Shown: positions 46,506 to 55,963, numbered from the stretch's first letter. The stretch is 64,000 nt of DNA from Rhizobium rhododendri (GCF_007000325.2 NZ_CP117267.1:1612001-1676000); one strand, 5' to 3'. Numbers and translations are program-made. Notes: a model not told the origin generated them from the letters alone.

Positions 46506-47309
46506 TCACTCCGGAGCGGTCACGTCGAGCTTGTGGGCCATGACGACGGCGTTGCGGCGGTCGTTTTCGTTGGCGACGGAGAAAGCCTGCTCCTGCAGGT
46601 CTTCCATCCACGGACAATCCTTCGGCTTGCACTTGTCGAGAGCCGCCGTCATGAACGCGAGCCCGCGTGTCGACTGGCCTTCCTGGAACAGGATGTTGCC
46701 GAACACGGCCATGGCACCGGGATGGCCGCTCTTGCGAGCCTGATTGAGCCACTTCTTCGCCTGCTGGACATTCGACGTGCCGCCCTCGCCCGACAGCATC
46801 ATCTTCGCCAGCTGAAACTGTGCTTCGGCGATACCGAAGGTCGATGCGACCTGGAAATACAGCTGGCGCGCCTGGTTCAGGTCCGTCTTGACGGGGGTGT
46901 TGGGAATTCCGCTCTTGTAATAGTTGGCGAGAGAAAGCAGCGCATTGATGAAAAAGCCGGTGTCTTCGGACCCGGGCTCGACGCCTTGCTGGGCGATCTC
47001 ATTGTAGATCTTGAAGGCCTCGAAGTCATCCTGTGCAACGCCGTCGCCATCGGCATACATGTTCGCAAGTGCCCATCGCGAGCCGGTATGGCCCTTCTCG
47101 GCCGCATATTTGTAAGCCTCGACGGCTTCTTCCTTCTGCCCGTTCTTGTAGGCCTTGAAGCCGAACTTGAAGAGGTCGAAGGGTCCCGATTCCTTTGAGA
47201 CGCCGGCATTGATATCAAAGGCCAAGGCAGGTGCCGCAACGGCAGCCGGCACGATCAACGCCATGCCAAGCCACATAACTCGTACTGATGGAAACTCGGA
47301 TCTAAGCAT
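46506..47309 (-). CDS. exoR: Periplasmic Sel1-repeat regulator ExoR
   Basis: A 267-residue exported protein. The signal peptide ends near AAPALA (residue 30). The mature part is made of Sel1/TPR-like repeats (GHTGSRWALANMYADGDGV, AEAQFQLAKMMLSGEGG, GHPGAMAVFGNILFQEGQ). Sequence and length closely follow S. meliloti ExoR, which binds the sensor ExoS in the periplasm and holds the ExoS-ChvI system off, repressing exopolysaccharide and activating motility. The start ATG at 47309 overlaps the end of an upstream small ORF. exoS and chvI are not in the window. Confidence 0.88.
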   Translation of the reverse strand: MLRSEFPSVRVMWLGMALIVPAAVAAPALAFDINAGVSKESGPFDLFKFGFKAYKNGQKEEAVEAYKYAAEKGHTGSRWALANMYADGDGVAQDDFEAFKIYNEIAQQGVEPGSEDTGFFINALLSLANYYKSGIPNTPVKTDLNQARQLYFQVASTFGIAEAQFQLAKMMLSGEGGTSNVQQAKKWLNQARKSGHPGAMAVFGNILFQEGQSTRGLAFMTAALDKCKPKDCPWMEDLQEQAFSVANENDRRNAVVMAHKLDVTAPE

Positions 47310-47610
47310 CACAGTCGATTTCTTTCGCTCTATCCGGATACGCCACGATCAACCCCTCGTCACCGTTCAGCGCCGGATAAACTCCCACAAGCCGCCTACA
47401 CCGGCCCGCATTCCATTCCGACCGGACCTTGAGAACGCCCCCGCTCCAGGATCCACTCGCCGCTTGTCCATGCGCTGCGGCAAGCCGTTTCCAAACTTCG
47501 GAAACATTTGCCGCCTCGCCATTCGTCACATTTTCAACCGTATCGCGAAATTGTGACCAAACCAGCGTAGGCACGTCCAACGAAGCATTTTTTGGCTCTT
47601 CAAACGCCAA
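47302..47610 (-). CDS. Hypothetical 102-residue protein overlapping exoR start
   Basis: The start is TTG at 47610 with GAGGA five bases upstream, and the stop TAG overlaps the first bases of exoR. This overlap would couple translation of exoR to it. The product has no signal peptide, membrane segment or known domain. It may be a real leader gene or a chance frame in the exoR leader. Confidence 0.35.
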   Translation of the reverse strand: MAFEEPKNASLDVPTLVWSQFRDTVENVTNGEAANVSEVWKRLAAAHGQAASGSWSGGVLKVRSEWNAGRCRRLVGVYPALNGDEGLIVAYPDRAKEIDCDA

Positions 47611-47975
47611 ATAATTCCTCGTTCAGGATCGATAGGCAGACTTTCGAATATTCAAAAAGCACCATGGCAACAAAACGTTACACCCGTTAGCTCGAAGTCA
47701 CTCGAACCTCAGTCATGACACTTGTCTCACACTCTCCGAAATCAGCCTGAAGATCCCCACTGCACGTTTTCAGACGGGCTCGCCCTGAGCCCGCGCTTAT
47801 CGGTGCGCTCTATTTGTGGCGGGAAATGGACAGATTTCCCGCAGGAGCGGGCAACGTAAACGGTTGCAAACGAGTGTTGCGATTTCGTCACAAAATGGCG
47901 CAACGGCGCGAACGTGCCCGCCCGGAACAACTGAAAGGAGCGAGTACATCCTGGCACAAACGGTGGTTGAGACAG
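47611..47975. other. Intergenic region with overlapping hairpins
   Basis: No supported protein gene. Near 47818-47858 GCGGGAAAT and ATTTCCCGC form a nine-pair hairpin, whose right arm can alternatively pair as CCCGC-AGGA-GCGGG. Several GTTGC/GCAAC pairings follow. No T run was found on either strand. Confidence 0.4.
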
Positions 47976-49244
47976 CTAGAATTTGACCTTGACCGACGTC
48001 GAAAGGGCGCCGACGAAATCGTTGCCGTAGCGATAGGTGACATCGTCGCCGTAGGTCACGCCACCGGAGGTAACGGTCCCGGACTTGCCTGAAGTTAGCA
48101 GACCGACAGCGCCGGCAAGCCGGTATTCGACATGCTCGGTCGGCGAGAAGGAAAGGCCTGCCCCGAGCATCCAAGTATCGGACGACAGGCCATAGCCCTG
48201 GCTCGTGCCCTGGTCCCAGGTGAGGCTGACGGCGCCGCTCCACTGGGCATTGAACTTGTGGCCGATGCCGCCGCTCAACGTCCATCCGTCCTTGTAGAGG
48301 AGATCGAGGGAGGTCAGTTCCGCGGCGCTGCCCGGCCTGCAGGCGACAACTCCGCGCGTCGATTTCGGACAGAATGCGATACTCTGCAGCGTGCTCCAGT
48401 TGGTCCACTTGGCAGAACCGAACGCCAGCCAGTCGGGCGCGATGCCGGTCTGCAGCTTCAGCTCCAGCGAATCCGGCGCCGTGGCCGATCCGTAGACGGG
48501 CGTGACCGTGCCCACCGCCGGATTACCCGGGACTGCAATCTTCGGCACGGATGTCAGATCCACCGTGCCGGACAGATTGTCGTACTTGACCTGGCTGTTA
48601 TAGACGAGGCTGGCCCGCATGGCGTATTCGGGGATCTCGTAGGCAACGCCCGAACGCCAGCCCCAGCCGCTGTCGCTGATATCGAGACGACCCATGCCGC
48701 TGTAGAGGGACGACAGCGACGCCGGCAAGGGCACCACCAATTCTTCCTTGAATCCACCGACCTCCTGGTAGAAGCCACCGCCGATCAGCCGCAGCTGGCC
48801 CGGACCTGCATCGAACTTGTAGGAGCAGGTCAGGCCGTAGTTGTGGCTGTATATCTTTTCGTCGCTGTTATAGTTGGCACCGGCCCAGTTTGTCCCGGGA
48901 TTGGAATGGGCGCCGAACGGCTCGGAGTAGTCGGCCAGGCAATCGACATCGTCTGTGATACCGATCTTGATGCCCACGGAAGGCACGCCAAAATTGGGAC
49001 CGTCGCTGACGGACTGCGGGCGATTGTTGAGGTTTCCATCACGTGGATTGATGTCACGTGCATTGGTCAGCTTGCGCTCCGGCATCACGAACGTGACTCC
49101 GCCCTCGAAAGCATAGCGTGACTTATCGAACAGCAGATCTATGTCATAACCCGCGCGCTCGATGCCTCCGGCCGCTGCGGAGCTGACGAAGCTACAGCCG
49201 GCAAGCAGCACGAGGGCGGCCTTGGCCACTGCACGATGTCCCAT
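47976..49244 (-). CDS. FadL/OmpP1-type outer-membrane transporter
   Basis: A 422-residue exported protein. The signal peptide is LVLLAGCSFVSSAAAGG, though the mature N-terminus shows no strong lipoprotein context. The body alternates polar and aromatic residues like a beta-barrel and ends in F (STSVKVKF), the outer-membrane targeting signature. YDIDLLFDKSRYAFEGGV and the YSEPFGAHSN hatch-like block fit FadL, which takes up long-chain fatty acids or other hydrophobic compounds. The start at 49244 follows GGGGAAG. Confidence 0.85.
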   Translation of the reverse strand: MGHRAVAKAALVLLAGCSFVSSAAAGGIERAGYDIDLLFDKSRYAFEGGVTFVMPERKLTNARDINPRDGNLNNRPQSVSDGPNFGVPSVGIKIGITDDVDCLADYSEPFGAHSNPGTNWAGANYNSDEKIYSHNYGLTCSYKFDAGPGQLRLIGGGFYQEVGGFKEELVVPLPASLSSLYSGMGRLDISDSGWGWRSGVAYEIPEYAMRASLVYNSQVKYDNLSGTVDLTSVPKIAVPGNPAVGTVTPVYGSATAPDSLELKLQTGIAPDWLAFGSAKWTNWSTLQSIAFCPKSTRGVVACRPGSAAELTSLDLLYKDGWTLSGGIGHKFNAQWSGAVSLTWDQGTSQGYGLSSDTWMLGAGLSFSPTEHVEYRLAGAVGLLTSGKSGTVTSGGVTYGDDVTYRYGNDFVGALSTSVKVKF

Positions 49245-49646
49245 TACACTTCCCCGGTACCCAACTGCGGCAATCTTACGGTCATCGCAAGAATAGGCAA
49301 CGTAACGATAAGCCCGTGATATCAATACTGGAGCGCGCTCCACGAGAAGTAGCGGCATCCTATCGCGTGAATATCACAAAGCGCAAAATTTTCTTCCCGA
49401 GAATGTATCGTTTAGTGCTTGAACTAGATTCTCTTTCTCTGACTTGCGCGCGATGTATCAAACGGATCACAGCAGCGAAATATAACCACCCCCTTAAAAT
49501 GAGGGGTTTGATATTCAACCCGAGACTATACTTTGAATGTAACCAATCCACCTGAAGTCGAATTTTCTATGGATTCAAGAAGGGCGCACCCCTTTCGTGG
49601 CACGCCCTTTGTAATTCCACCGAACGATTCTAAACGGTCGTAGCAA
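49245..49646. other. Intergenic region without a supported gene
   Basis: AT-rich for this genome. It contains a hairpin CCCC-TTAAAATGA-GGGG near 49488-49506 and, at 49577-49611, a stem AAGGGCG/CGCCCTT that may be the valS terminator. No open frame is credible. Confidence 0.5.
49577..49611 (-). terminator. Probable valS terminator
   Basis: AAAGGGCGTGCCACGAAAGG on the minus strand pairs with GGTGCGCCCTTCTT. The U run is short, so termination is likely but not certain. Confidence 0.5.
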
Positions 49647-52574
49647 TCAGCCGACTTCGCTGAGCCTTGTCAGGGCGACCTTGAGGCTGGCGAGCTGGCT
49701 CTGCAGCTCCTCCAGCCGTTCGCGTTCCGCAGCCACGACTTCGGGGTTGGCGTTGGCAACGAACCGCTCGTTCGACAATTTCCCGACGATGCGATCCGCC
49801 TCGGCCTGTGCCTTGGCGACAGCCTTTTCAAGCCGGCTCCGCTCGGCGTCGATATCGATCAATGTGCCCAGCGGCAGACATGCAGTCGCCTCGCCGATGA
49901 CGATCTGTGCCGAGCCCTTCGGCGCAGCTTCGGCGAGCGAGATAGCCTCGACGCGGGCAAGCCGCTTGATCGCCGCATCGTGGCGGAACAGCCGCTCGCG
50001 GGTGACGCCATTGGCATCGACGAACACCAGCGGCGCCGTGGCTGCCGGCGGCACGTTCATTTCCGAGCGCACAGAACGGATGCCCGAGACGAGGTCGATC
50101 AGCCAGTTGATCTCTGCTGCCGCGACATCGTCCGCATAGGACGGCACCGGCCAGTCTGCGTGGCAGATCAATCCATCGCGCTCCTTGCCCTCGCCAGCTG
50201 TGTGGGCCCAGAGCTCCTCCGTCATGAACGGCATGAACGGATGCAGAAGCTTGTAGATCTCTTCCAGCACGTAGGCGCTGCAGCCCTGCGCTTCGACCTT
50301 GTCAGCCTCTTCCTCGCCCATGAAGACGGGCTTCAGCAGTTCCAGGTACCAGTCGCAGAACTGGTTCCAGACAAAGCGATAGAGAGCGCCGGCCGCGTCG
50401 TTGAACCGGTAAGCCTCCAGCGCCTCCGTGACATCACGGGTGGTGCGCGCCAGTTCCGTCAGGATCCAGCGGTTGACCGTCAGTTCGGCCGCCTCGGGCA
50501 CAAAATGCGCGCCACTGGCAGCGCCGTTCATCTCCGCGAAACGCGTCGCATTCCACAGCTTGGTGCCGAAGTTGCGGTAGCCGGCGATGCGCGCCGGATC
50601 GAGTTTCACGTCGCGGCCCTGCGCTGCCATGATGGCCAGCGTGAAACGTAGCGAGTCGGCGCCGTACTCGTCGATCAGTTCCAGCGGATCGATGACGTTG
50701 CCTTTCGACTTCGACATCTTCTGGCCGCTCTTGTCGCGAACCAGTGCGTGAACATAGACCGTATTGAACGGCTCTACCCCGTTGCCGGCGTCGTCCTTCA
50801 TGAAGTGCAGGCCCATCATCATCATTCGGGCGACCCAGAAGAAGATAATGTCGAAACCGGTGACCAGCACGTTGGTCGGATAGTAGCGGGCAAGCTCGGC
50901 CGTCTGCTCAGGCCAGCCGAGCGTCGAGAACGGCCAGAGGGCGGACGAGAACCAGGTGTCGAGCACATCCTCGTCGCGGATGAGGATTTCACCCGGCTTG
51001 AAGTTCTCCAGTTTCTCCTCGACCCAGGCCTTCCAGACACCTTCGTGAGACAGGTAATGCTGGATCGCCGCCTGCAGCGCCTCTTCCTCGGTCTTTTCGA
51101 CGAAAACCTGACCATCCGGGCCATACCAGGCCGGGATCTGGTGACCCCACCAAAGCTGGCGCGAAATGCACCAGGGCTGGATGTTGTCCATCCACTCGTA
51201 ATAGGTCTTGTCCCAGTTCTTCGGCACGAAATTGGTGCGGCCTTCGCGCACGGAGGCGATGGCCGGCCCTGCCAGCGTCTTCGCATCGACGAACCACTGG
51301 TCGGTCAGCATAGGCTCGATGACGACGTTCGAGCGGTCGCCGAACGGCTGCATGATCTTCTTGGCTTCGACGTAGGGAATATCGTTGCCGTCGGCATCCT
51401 TGACGGTAACCGCCAGGCCCTCGGCGTTGATCGCATCGACGATGCGCTTGCGGGCGACGAGCCGGTCGAGGCCGCGATATTCTTCCGGTACGAGGTTGAT
51501 GTCGTCGATTTCGGATTCCGTCGGCATGTCGCCGCCGCGGGCAATCGCCTGCGCCTGGGCAGCGCAGACTGCGTAGGGCTCGCCGTCATCGCGCATTTCG
51601 GCGCGGCCGTTCATCAGCCGGTAGAGCGGGATGTCGTTGCGCTTGGCGACCTGGTAGTCGTTGAAATCATGGGCGCCGGTAATCTTCACCGCGCCGGAGC
51701 CAAAATCTGGTTCCGGATATTCGTCGGTGATGATCGGGATCAGGCGGCGATGCTCCTTCGGCCCGACGGGGATTTCACAGAGCTTGCCGACGATAGGTGC
51801 ATAGCGTGTATCCGAGGGGTGAACGGCCACGGCACCATCTCCCAGCATCGTCTCCGGCCGGGTCGTCGCAATCGAGATGTAGTCGCGCTCCTCCTGGAAA
51901 GTGACGTTACCGTCGGCATCCTTCTCGACATAGGTGTATGTCTCGCCGCCAGCCAGGCGGTATTTGAAGTGCCACATATGGCCGTTGACTTCGCGGCTTT
52001 CGACCTCGATGTCGGAGATTGCGGTTTCGAACTGCGGGTCCCAGTTGACCAGCCGCTTGCCGCGATAGATCAGGCCCTCCTTGTAGAGCGACACGAAGAC
52101 CTTGAGGACGGCTTCCGACAGCCCCTCGTCCATGGTGAAGCGCTCGCGCGACCAGTCGCAGGAGGCGCCGAGGCGCTTCAGCTGGTTGAAGATCAGACCG
52201 CCCGACTCGTCCTTCCATTCCCAGACCTTGTCGATGAAGGCTTCGCGGCCCATGGCGACACGGCCGGGCAGCTGCAATTCCTTCAGCTTGCGCTCGACGA
52301 CCATCTGCGTGGCGATGCCGGCATGGTCCATGCCTGGCTGCCAGAGCACGTCCTTGCCGCGCATCCGCTCGAAACGCACCATGATGTCCTGCAACGTGTT
52401 GTTGAGCGCGTGGCCCATGTGCAGCGAACCGGTGACGTTCGGAGGCGGAATGACGATGGTGAACGTCTCGGCTCCCGGCTTGGCATTGGCACCAGCGCGA
52501 AACGCGTCGGCCTCGTCCCATTTCTGGGCGATTTTCGGCTCAACAGCGGCAGAATCATAGGTCTTTTCGAGCAT
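49647..52574 (-). CDS. valS: Valyl-tRNA synthetase
   Basis: A 975-residue class I synthetase. The HIGH-type motif is PPPNVTGSLHMGHALNN near residue 50, and KMSKSKGNVIDP lies near 560. The CP1 editing domain lies between (ATTRPETMLGDGAVAVHP near 240). The C-terminal coiled coil that contacts tRNA ends the protein (EAERERLEELQSQLASLKVAL). Confidence 0.97.
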   Translation of the reverse strand: MLEKTYDSAAVEPKIAQKWDEADAFRAGANAKPGAETFTIVIPPPNVTGSLHMGHALNNTLQDIMVRFERMRGKDVLWQPGMDHAGIATQMVVERKLKELQLPGRVAMGREAFIDKVWEWKDESGGLIFNQLKRLGASCDWSRERFTMDEGLSEAVLKVFVSLYKEGLIYRGKRLVNWDPQFETAISDIEVESREVNGHMWHFKYRLAGGETYTYVEKDADGNVTFQEERDYISIATTRPETMLGDGAVAVHPSDTRYAPIVGKLCEIPVGPKEHRRLIPIITDEYPEPDFGSGAVKITGAHDFNDYQVAKRNDIPLYRLMNGRAEMRDDGEPYAVCAAQAQAIARGGDMPTESEIDDINLVPEEYRGLDRLVARKRIVDAINAEGLAVTVKDADGNDIPYVEAKKIMQPFGDRSNVVIEPMLTDQWFVDAKTLAGPAIASVREGRTNFVPKNWDKTYYEWMDNIQPWCISRQLWWGHQIPAWYGPDGQVFVEKTEEEALQAAIQHYLSHEGVWKAWVEEKLENFKPGEILIRDEDVLDTWFSSALWPFSTLGWPEQTAELARYYPTNVLVTGFDIIFFWVARMMMMGLHFMKDDAGNGVEPFNTVYVHALVRDKSGQKMSKSKGNVIDPLELIDEYGADSLRFTLAIMAAQGRDVKLDPARIAGYRNFGTKLWNATRFAEMNGAASGAHFVPEAAELTVNRWILTELARTTRDVTEALEAYRFNDAAGALYRFVWNQFCDWYLELLKPVFMGEEEADKVEAQGCSAYVLEEIYKLLHPFMPFMTEELWAHTAGEGKERDGLICHADWPVPSYADDVAAAEINWLIDLVSGIRSVRSEMNVPPAATAPLVFVDANGVTRERLFRHDAAIKRLARVEAISLAEAAPKGSAQIVIGEATACLPLGTLIDIDAERSRLEKAVAKAQAEADRIVGKLSNERFVANANPEVVAAERERLEELQSQLASLKVALTRLSEVG

Positions 52575-52637
52575 TTTGGGACCGGATCTAGAGTTCGATG
52601 ATGCCGGTTGGTAAACAGGATGGCCGTCGGCAAGTCA

Positions 52638-52669
52638 ATAAAAAAGCCGCCCCGTGCCCGGAGCGGCTG
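52638..52669 (-). terminator. Terminator after popZ
   Basis: AGCCGCTCCG-GGCA-CGGGGCGGCT followed by TTTTTT on the minus strand, 25 bases past the stop. Confidence 0.85.
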
Positions 52670-52692
52670 TTGTCGCCAGGTGTCGGGAAAAA

Positions 52693-53646
52693 CTAGCGGC
52701 GGGGCCCGCGGGCAACCCGCTCGATCTCCTCGCGTACCAGCTTTTCGACCAGCGTCGGCAGGTTGTCGTCCAGCCATTCCTGCAGCATCGGCCGCAGCAT
52801 GTCCTGGGCTATGTCGTCGAGCGAGCGGCGCTCGGCGCCAAGCGCTGCGGCAAGCTCGTCGAACGAACGCGCAACCTGCTCGCCGGTGGCTTCAGAGACC
52901 AGCATCTTCTGGGCCTCTTCATGCAGCTGCGGCAGGAACCGGTCATGCTGCTCAGCAGGCGCGACATAGGCGGCTTCCGGCTCGACATGAACCGGCTGCG
53001 GTGCAGTGGCGCGCTCGGGCTGCGGCTGTGTCCGGACACCGGATGGCATGTCAGGCGCCCGAGTGACCTGTTCGACGACCTGCTGCACAGGCTCGACCGG
53101 CCTGATGTGCACGACCACGTCGGACATCTCGGCCGCAAAATCCTGCGACACGGCGGCCATCGGTTCACGTTGCGTATGCCGCACTTCCGCCTCGGCGGCA
53201 TCGGGCTGCATCGCATGCGAGCCAAGGCGCACCTCGGCGAGACGGGCGGCCATCGCCGGCGGCAATTCGCGAGACGGCGCCGCTTCACGCGACGCGTTCA
53301 TCTGCATGGAATTGCGATCGGAAGCGGCACGCACGCGGGCTGCCACGTCGGCGAGCGACATGGTGCTGCGCGGCGCTGCATCCGGATCGTGGCCGGCCGA
53401 ATTGGCGGCAACGAACCGCGGGTCCTGGGGAGCCGGCATCGGCGGCATGTCGTCGAGCGCGCCTTCGAACTCATCGTCGACGGTCAGATGGATGTCGTTG
53501 TCATCGTTTTCCGCAGCTTCGTACACCGGCGGCATCGGGGCCGACAGGGAAGGACCACCGCCTGGCTCGTTGCTTTCGATGATCTTGCGGATAGAGGCAA
53601 GAATCTCTTCCATCGACGGTTCACGCGCAACATTGGACTGAGCCAT
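52693..53646 (-). CDS. popZ: PopZ-like polar organising protein (DUF2497)
   Basis: A 317-residue protein. The short conserved N-terminal helix REPSMEEILASIRKIIE and the C-terminal helices (MLQEWLDDNLPTLVEKLVREEIERV) are the two conserved parts of PopZ, joined by an acidic Pro-rich disordered linker. In Caulobacter and Agrobacterium PopZ forms pole-localised condensates that anchor the chromosome origin. The start at 53646 follows GGGGATG. Confidence 0.88.
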   Translation of the reverse strand: MAQSNVAREPSMEEILASIRKIIESNEPGGGPSLSAPMPPVYEAAENDDNDIHLTVDDEFEGALDDMPPMPAPQDPRFVAANSAGHDPDAAPRSTMSLADVAARVRAASDRNSMQMNASREAAPSRELPPAMAARLAEVRLGSHAMQPDAAEAEVRHTQREPMAAVSQDFAAEMSDVVVHIRPVEPVQQVVEQVTRAPDMPSGVRTQPQPERATAPQPVHVEPEAAYVAPAEQHDRFLPQLHEEAQKMLVSEATGEQVARSFDELAAALGAERRSLDDIAQDMLRPMLQEWLDDNLPTLVEKLVREEIERVARGPRR

Positions 53647-53886
53647 TTTCATCCCCGTTATCCTGCAGAAAGGACCGAAATGCCAGCGCGCCAGCCATTC
53701 GAATCATCGCTACCTTAGGATACTCTCCGGGGGAAAAAAATCACCGCGAATCGACTAAGTCCGCTGATGCACAGTTTTGTTTACCTTGTCCAGAGCCGCA
53801 CGCAAAAGCAGCGGCTATGGAAAAACTGCAAATGAAAACGGGCACCCAGGGTGCCCGTCCGAAAGATCGTCAACCCATGGTATTGC

Positions 53887-54558
53887 TCAGAAGACGAATT
53901 CCTTGACCTTGGCAAAGCCCGGCAGCGCCTTCACGGAAGCGTTGAAAAATGCGTTTTCCGAGATTGCGCCACGTTCGCGCACGAACACCGAGGCACGCGC
54001 CGAATTGCCGAAACCCTTGACGACGACGAGACGGCCATTGTCACGCAACTGCTCGAAAAGATCGGAGGATACTTCTTCGACCGCGCCGTTGACGAAGATC
54101 AGATCGTAAGGCGCCCCGGCCGCATGGCCCTTTTCGAGCGCACCCGTCGCCACCGTGACATTGCCATAGCCAAGCGCCGAAAGCGTTTCGCGCGCCTGCG
54201 ACGCCAAAGCGCCGTCGCATTCGAGCGCGACGACCGAGCCCGAAAGCAGCGACAGCAGCGCCGAGGTGTAGCCCGTCCCGGCACCGACCTCGAGGACGAC
54301 ATCGTCCTTGCCGATTGCCGCAAGCTGCAGCAGCTTTGCCAGCGGCGATGCCTGCATCAGGTACCGGGGCGGATTGCCGTCACGAGCAGGACAGATCTCG
54401 ACGTCATTATCAATATATGCCAGCACCTTGAGCTTTTCCGGCACGAACGCTTCGCGCGGCACGGCGAGGAAAGCGTTCAGCACGGAGTGCGAGGTCACAT
54501 CCGTCGTCCTGATCTGGCTCTCGACCATCTTCAGCCGCGCGGTTCCGAAATCCATCAT
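53887..54558 (-). CDS. Second PIMT-family methyltransferase
   Basis: A 223-residue protein. It has FVPEKLKVLAYID and the SAM-binding VLEVGAGTGYTSALLS near residue 80, followed by IFVNGAVEEV. It belongs to the PIMT family but is shorter in conserved motifs than pcm at 31758-32411. In rhizobia this paralogue is usually next to tolC, which is not in the window. The start is one of two tandem ATG codons (54558/54555) after GGGAC. Confidence 0.85.
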   Translation of the reverse strand: MMDFGTARLKMVESQIRTTDVTSHSVLNAFLAVPREAFVPEKLKVLAYIDNDVEICPARDGNPPRYLMQASPLAKLLQLAAIGKDDVVLEVGAGTGYTSALLSLLSGSVVALECDGALASQARETLSALGYGNVTVATGALEKGHAAGAPYDLIFVNGAVEEVSSDLFEQLRDNGRLVVVKGFGNSARASVFVRERGAISENAFFNASVKALPGFAKVKEFVF

Positions 54559-54763
54559 GCTGTCCCGCCCCATCAAAAGCGATTATCCGTGCACCGTCTT
54601 AATCGCCACCGCGAAAGCTTTCAAGGCGTGGATGTGGACCGGAGGGAAATTCGTGCGGGGGAGCGCAGTTGGCGAAGCGGGCGGGAACGTTGCCTGCAAT
54701 CCGCTACCTAACTCAAAAGCATGATCAGATTTACGACGCAAACATTCAATGATCTGCCATTTA

Positions 54764-55264
54764 CTATTGTTTTGTCGGCATTTGGTAAAAAGGCGAAGGT
54801 AACGGCTTCTCCTTCGGCAAATTATCTTGCACCGCCTTCAGCAAAGCGTCGAATTTTTCGTTTGTATCAGCGGTTAGAGTTTCAACGCGCTTGTTTAGTG
54901 CGTCGTAGTGCGCGTTCATCGCGTTGATTGGAGGCGTCATTTTTTCGACGGCGTCTTGTGAAACTTTTTGAGCATCCATTCCCACGCTGAACCACTGGCC
55001 ACCATAAGCCATAATCGCAACAGTCAAGCCGAGAGCCGCAATGGCCGTCACAATGACTGTCATTTTCGTGCCGTTGGTGGTGGTTTCCAGATGACCCATT
55101 TTAGCATTAATGAGCTTTAACTCACCGAGCAACTCAGCAAACTTTGTGTCAGTTCTCGCCTCTGCAGCTGCAATTTTCGCATCCACTTCGCTCATACCAC
55201 CGTTTGCCCCCCCACCGCCGATGCTTTGCAACGGGCTTTTATTTTCAACCACCAACTTAACCAT
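54764..55264 (-). CDS. Hypothetical membrane protein with coiled coils (islet gene 2)
   Basis: A 166-residue protein of unknown family. A Gly-rich N-terminus is followed by a coiled coil (about 25-60, DAKIAAAEARTDTKFAELLG), one membrane segment (about 70-92, VIVTAIAALGLTVAIMAYGG) and a second coiled coil (about 105-150). Its start overlaps the stop of the zinc-ribbon gene by eight bases, so the two are coupled. Base composition is more AT-rich than the neighbours. GGAAG precedes the ATG. Confidence 0.7.
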   Translation of the reverse strand: MVKLVVENKSPLQSIGGGGANGGMSEVDAKIAAAEARTDTKFAELLGELKLINAKMGHLETTTNGTKMTVIVTAIAALGLTVAIMAYGGQWFSVGMDAQKVSQDAVEKMTPPINAMNAHYDALNKRVETLTADTNEKFDALLKAVQDNLPKEKPLPSPFYQMPTKQ

Positions 55265-55538
55265 TTGGATTTGCTTCCAGCCAACTTATGATTGTGGCCA
55301 TCGAAAATGTCTTCATATTCCCGCAATTAGCACACGATATTATCGAAACGGGTATTTTAAATGTTTCATACCCGGTGCTGTCTGTCACAGAGAAGCCAGT
55401 AACGTACTTCTCGGAGTTAGTCATAACACTCCAAAGATCAGTTCCGCATGCTTCGCATTTAAGGTCTTCGAGCTTGTTCTCAAAAAACCTAGTCACCTCG
55501 GTTGCAGGAGGATCAAGCTTGATTTTTGTCTCAGTCAT
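55257..55538 (-). CDS. Hypothetical zinc-ribbon protein (islet gene 1)
   Basis: A 93-residue protein. A Cys-x2-Cys pair (KCEACGTD, near residue 27) and a second one (SCANCGNMKTF, near 70) suggest a four-Cys zinc ribbon. Otherwise the sequence is unrecognised. It is translationally coupled to the coiled-coil membrane protein downstream. No phage or toxin motif is visible. Confidence 0.7.
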   Translation of the reverse strand: MTETKIKLDPPATEVTRFFENKLEDLKCEACGTDLWSVMTNSEKYVTGFSVTDSTGYETFKIPVSIISCANCGNMKTFSMATIISWLEANPNG

Positions 55539-55732
55539 TTGATCACCGGTGAACGCTTCGGTTTAAGTTGGCAGACCAAGTCCAACGTTGCAATCCACGT
55601 CGCAGGGATTCCCCGCTTTCCGGTCGAAATCCTGGAAACCAAGGAGGAGCGGCTTGCTAGATGTCAGCAATATGCAAAGCTGCCAATAACAACTGGCGTT
55701 GATCTAAAAAATTGATTTCACTGATAAAAAAG
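55539..55732. other. Spacer between islet and tRNA-Cys, with a plus-strand open frame tail
   Basis: A plus-strand frame runs through this stretch and stops at 55715, with a protein-like ending (ETKEERLARCQQYAKL) but no start codon or ribosome site of its own. It may be the tail of a decayed gene. No tRNA-end repeat marking an att site was found here or at 54577-54763. Confidence 0.3.
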
Positions 55733-55806
55733 TGGAGGCCTCGCCCGGAATTGAACCGGGGTACGAGGATTTGCAGTCCTCTGCGTCACCACTCCGCCAC
55801 GAGGCC
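55733..55806 (-). tRNA. tRNA-Cys(GCA)
   Basis: 74 bases with encoded CCA. The acceptor GGCCTCG pairs with CGAGGCC, and the anticodon loop CTGCAAA gives GCA. The T arm is CCCGGTTCAATTCCGGG. Confidence 0.95.
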
Positions 55807-55826
55807 ATCCGTGTGTGGTCGCGGCG

Positions 55827-55855
55827 ATTTAGACTAGCTCTAGACAGAGCGCAAG
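55827..55855 (-). promoter_or_regulatory. Promoter of tRNA-Cys
   Basis: On the minus strand CTTGCG, a 17-base spacer and CTAAAT, 20 bases before the tRNA. This is the same pattern as the tRNA-Glu promoters. Confidence 0.65.
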
Positions 55856-55963
55856 ACCATTCGCCGCCAACGGGATAATTTTTCGTGCCCTTCGCGGCCC
55901 AGATCGGCTGTCCTTGCTAGCCCTGCCGCAGCGAAGCGATGCGGCTTTTCCGGGCAGCATACA

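Noticed and set aside
54577..55806. tRNA-Cys as an integration site with flanking direct repeats
   Set aside because: No copy of the tRNA 3' end was found on the far side of the islet and no integrase is present.
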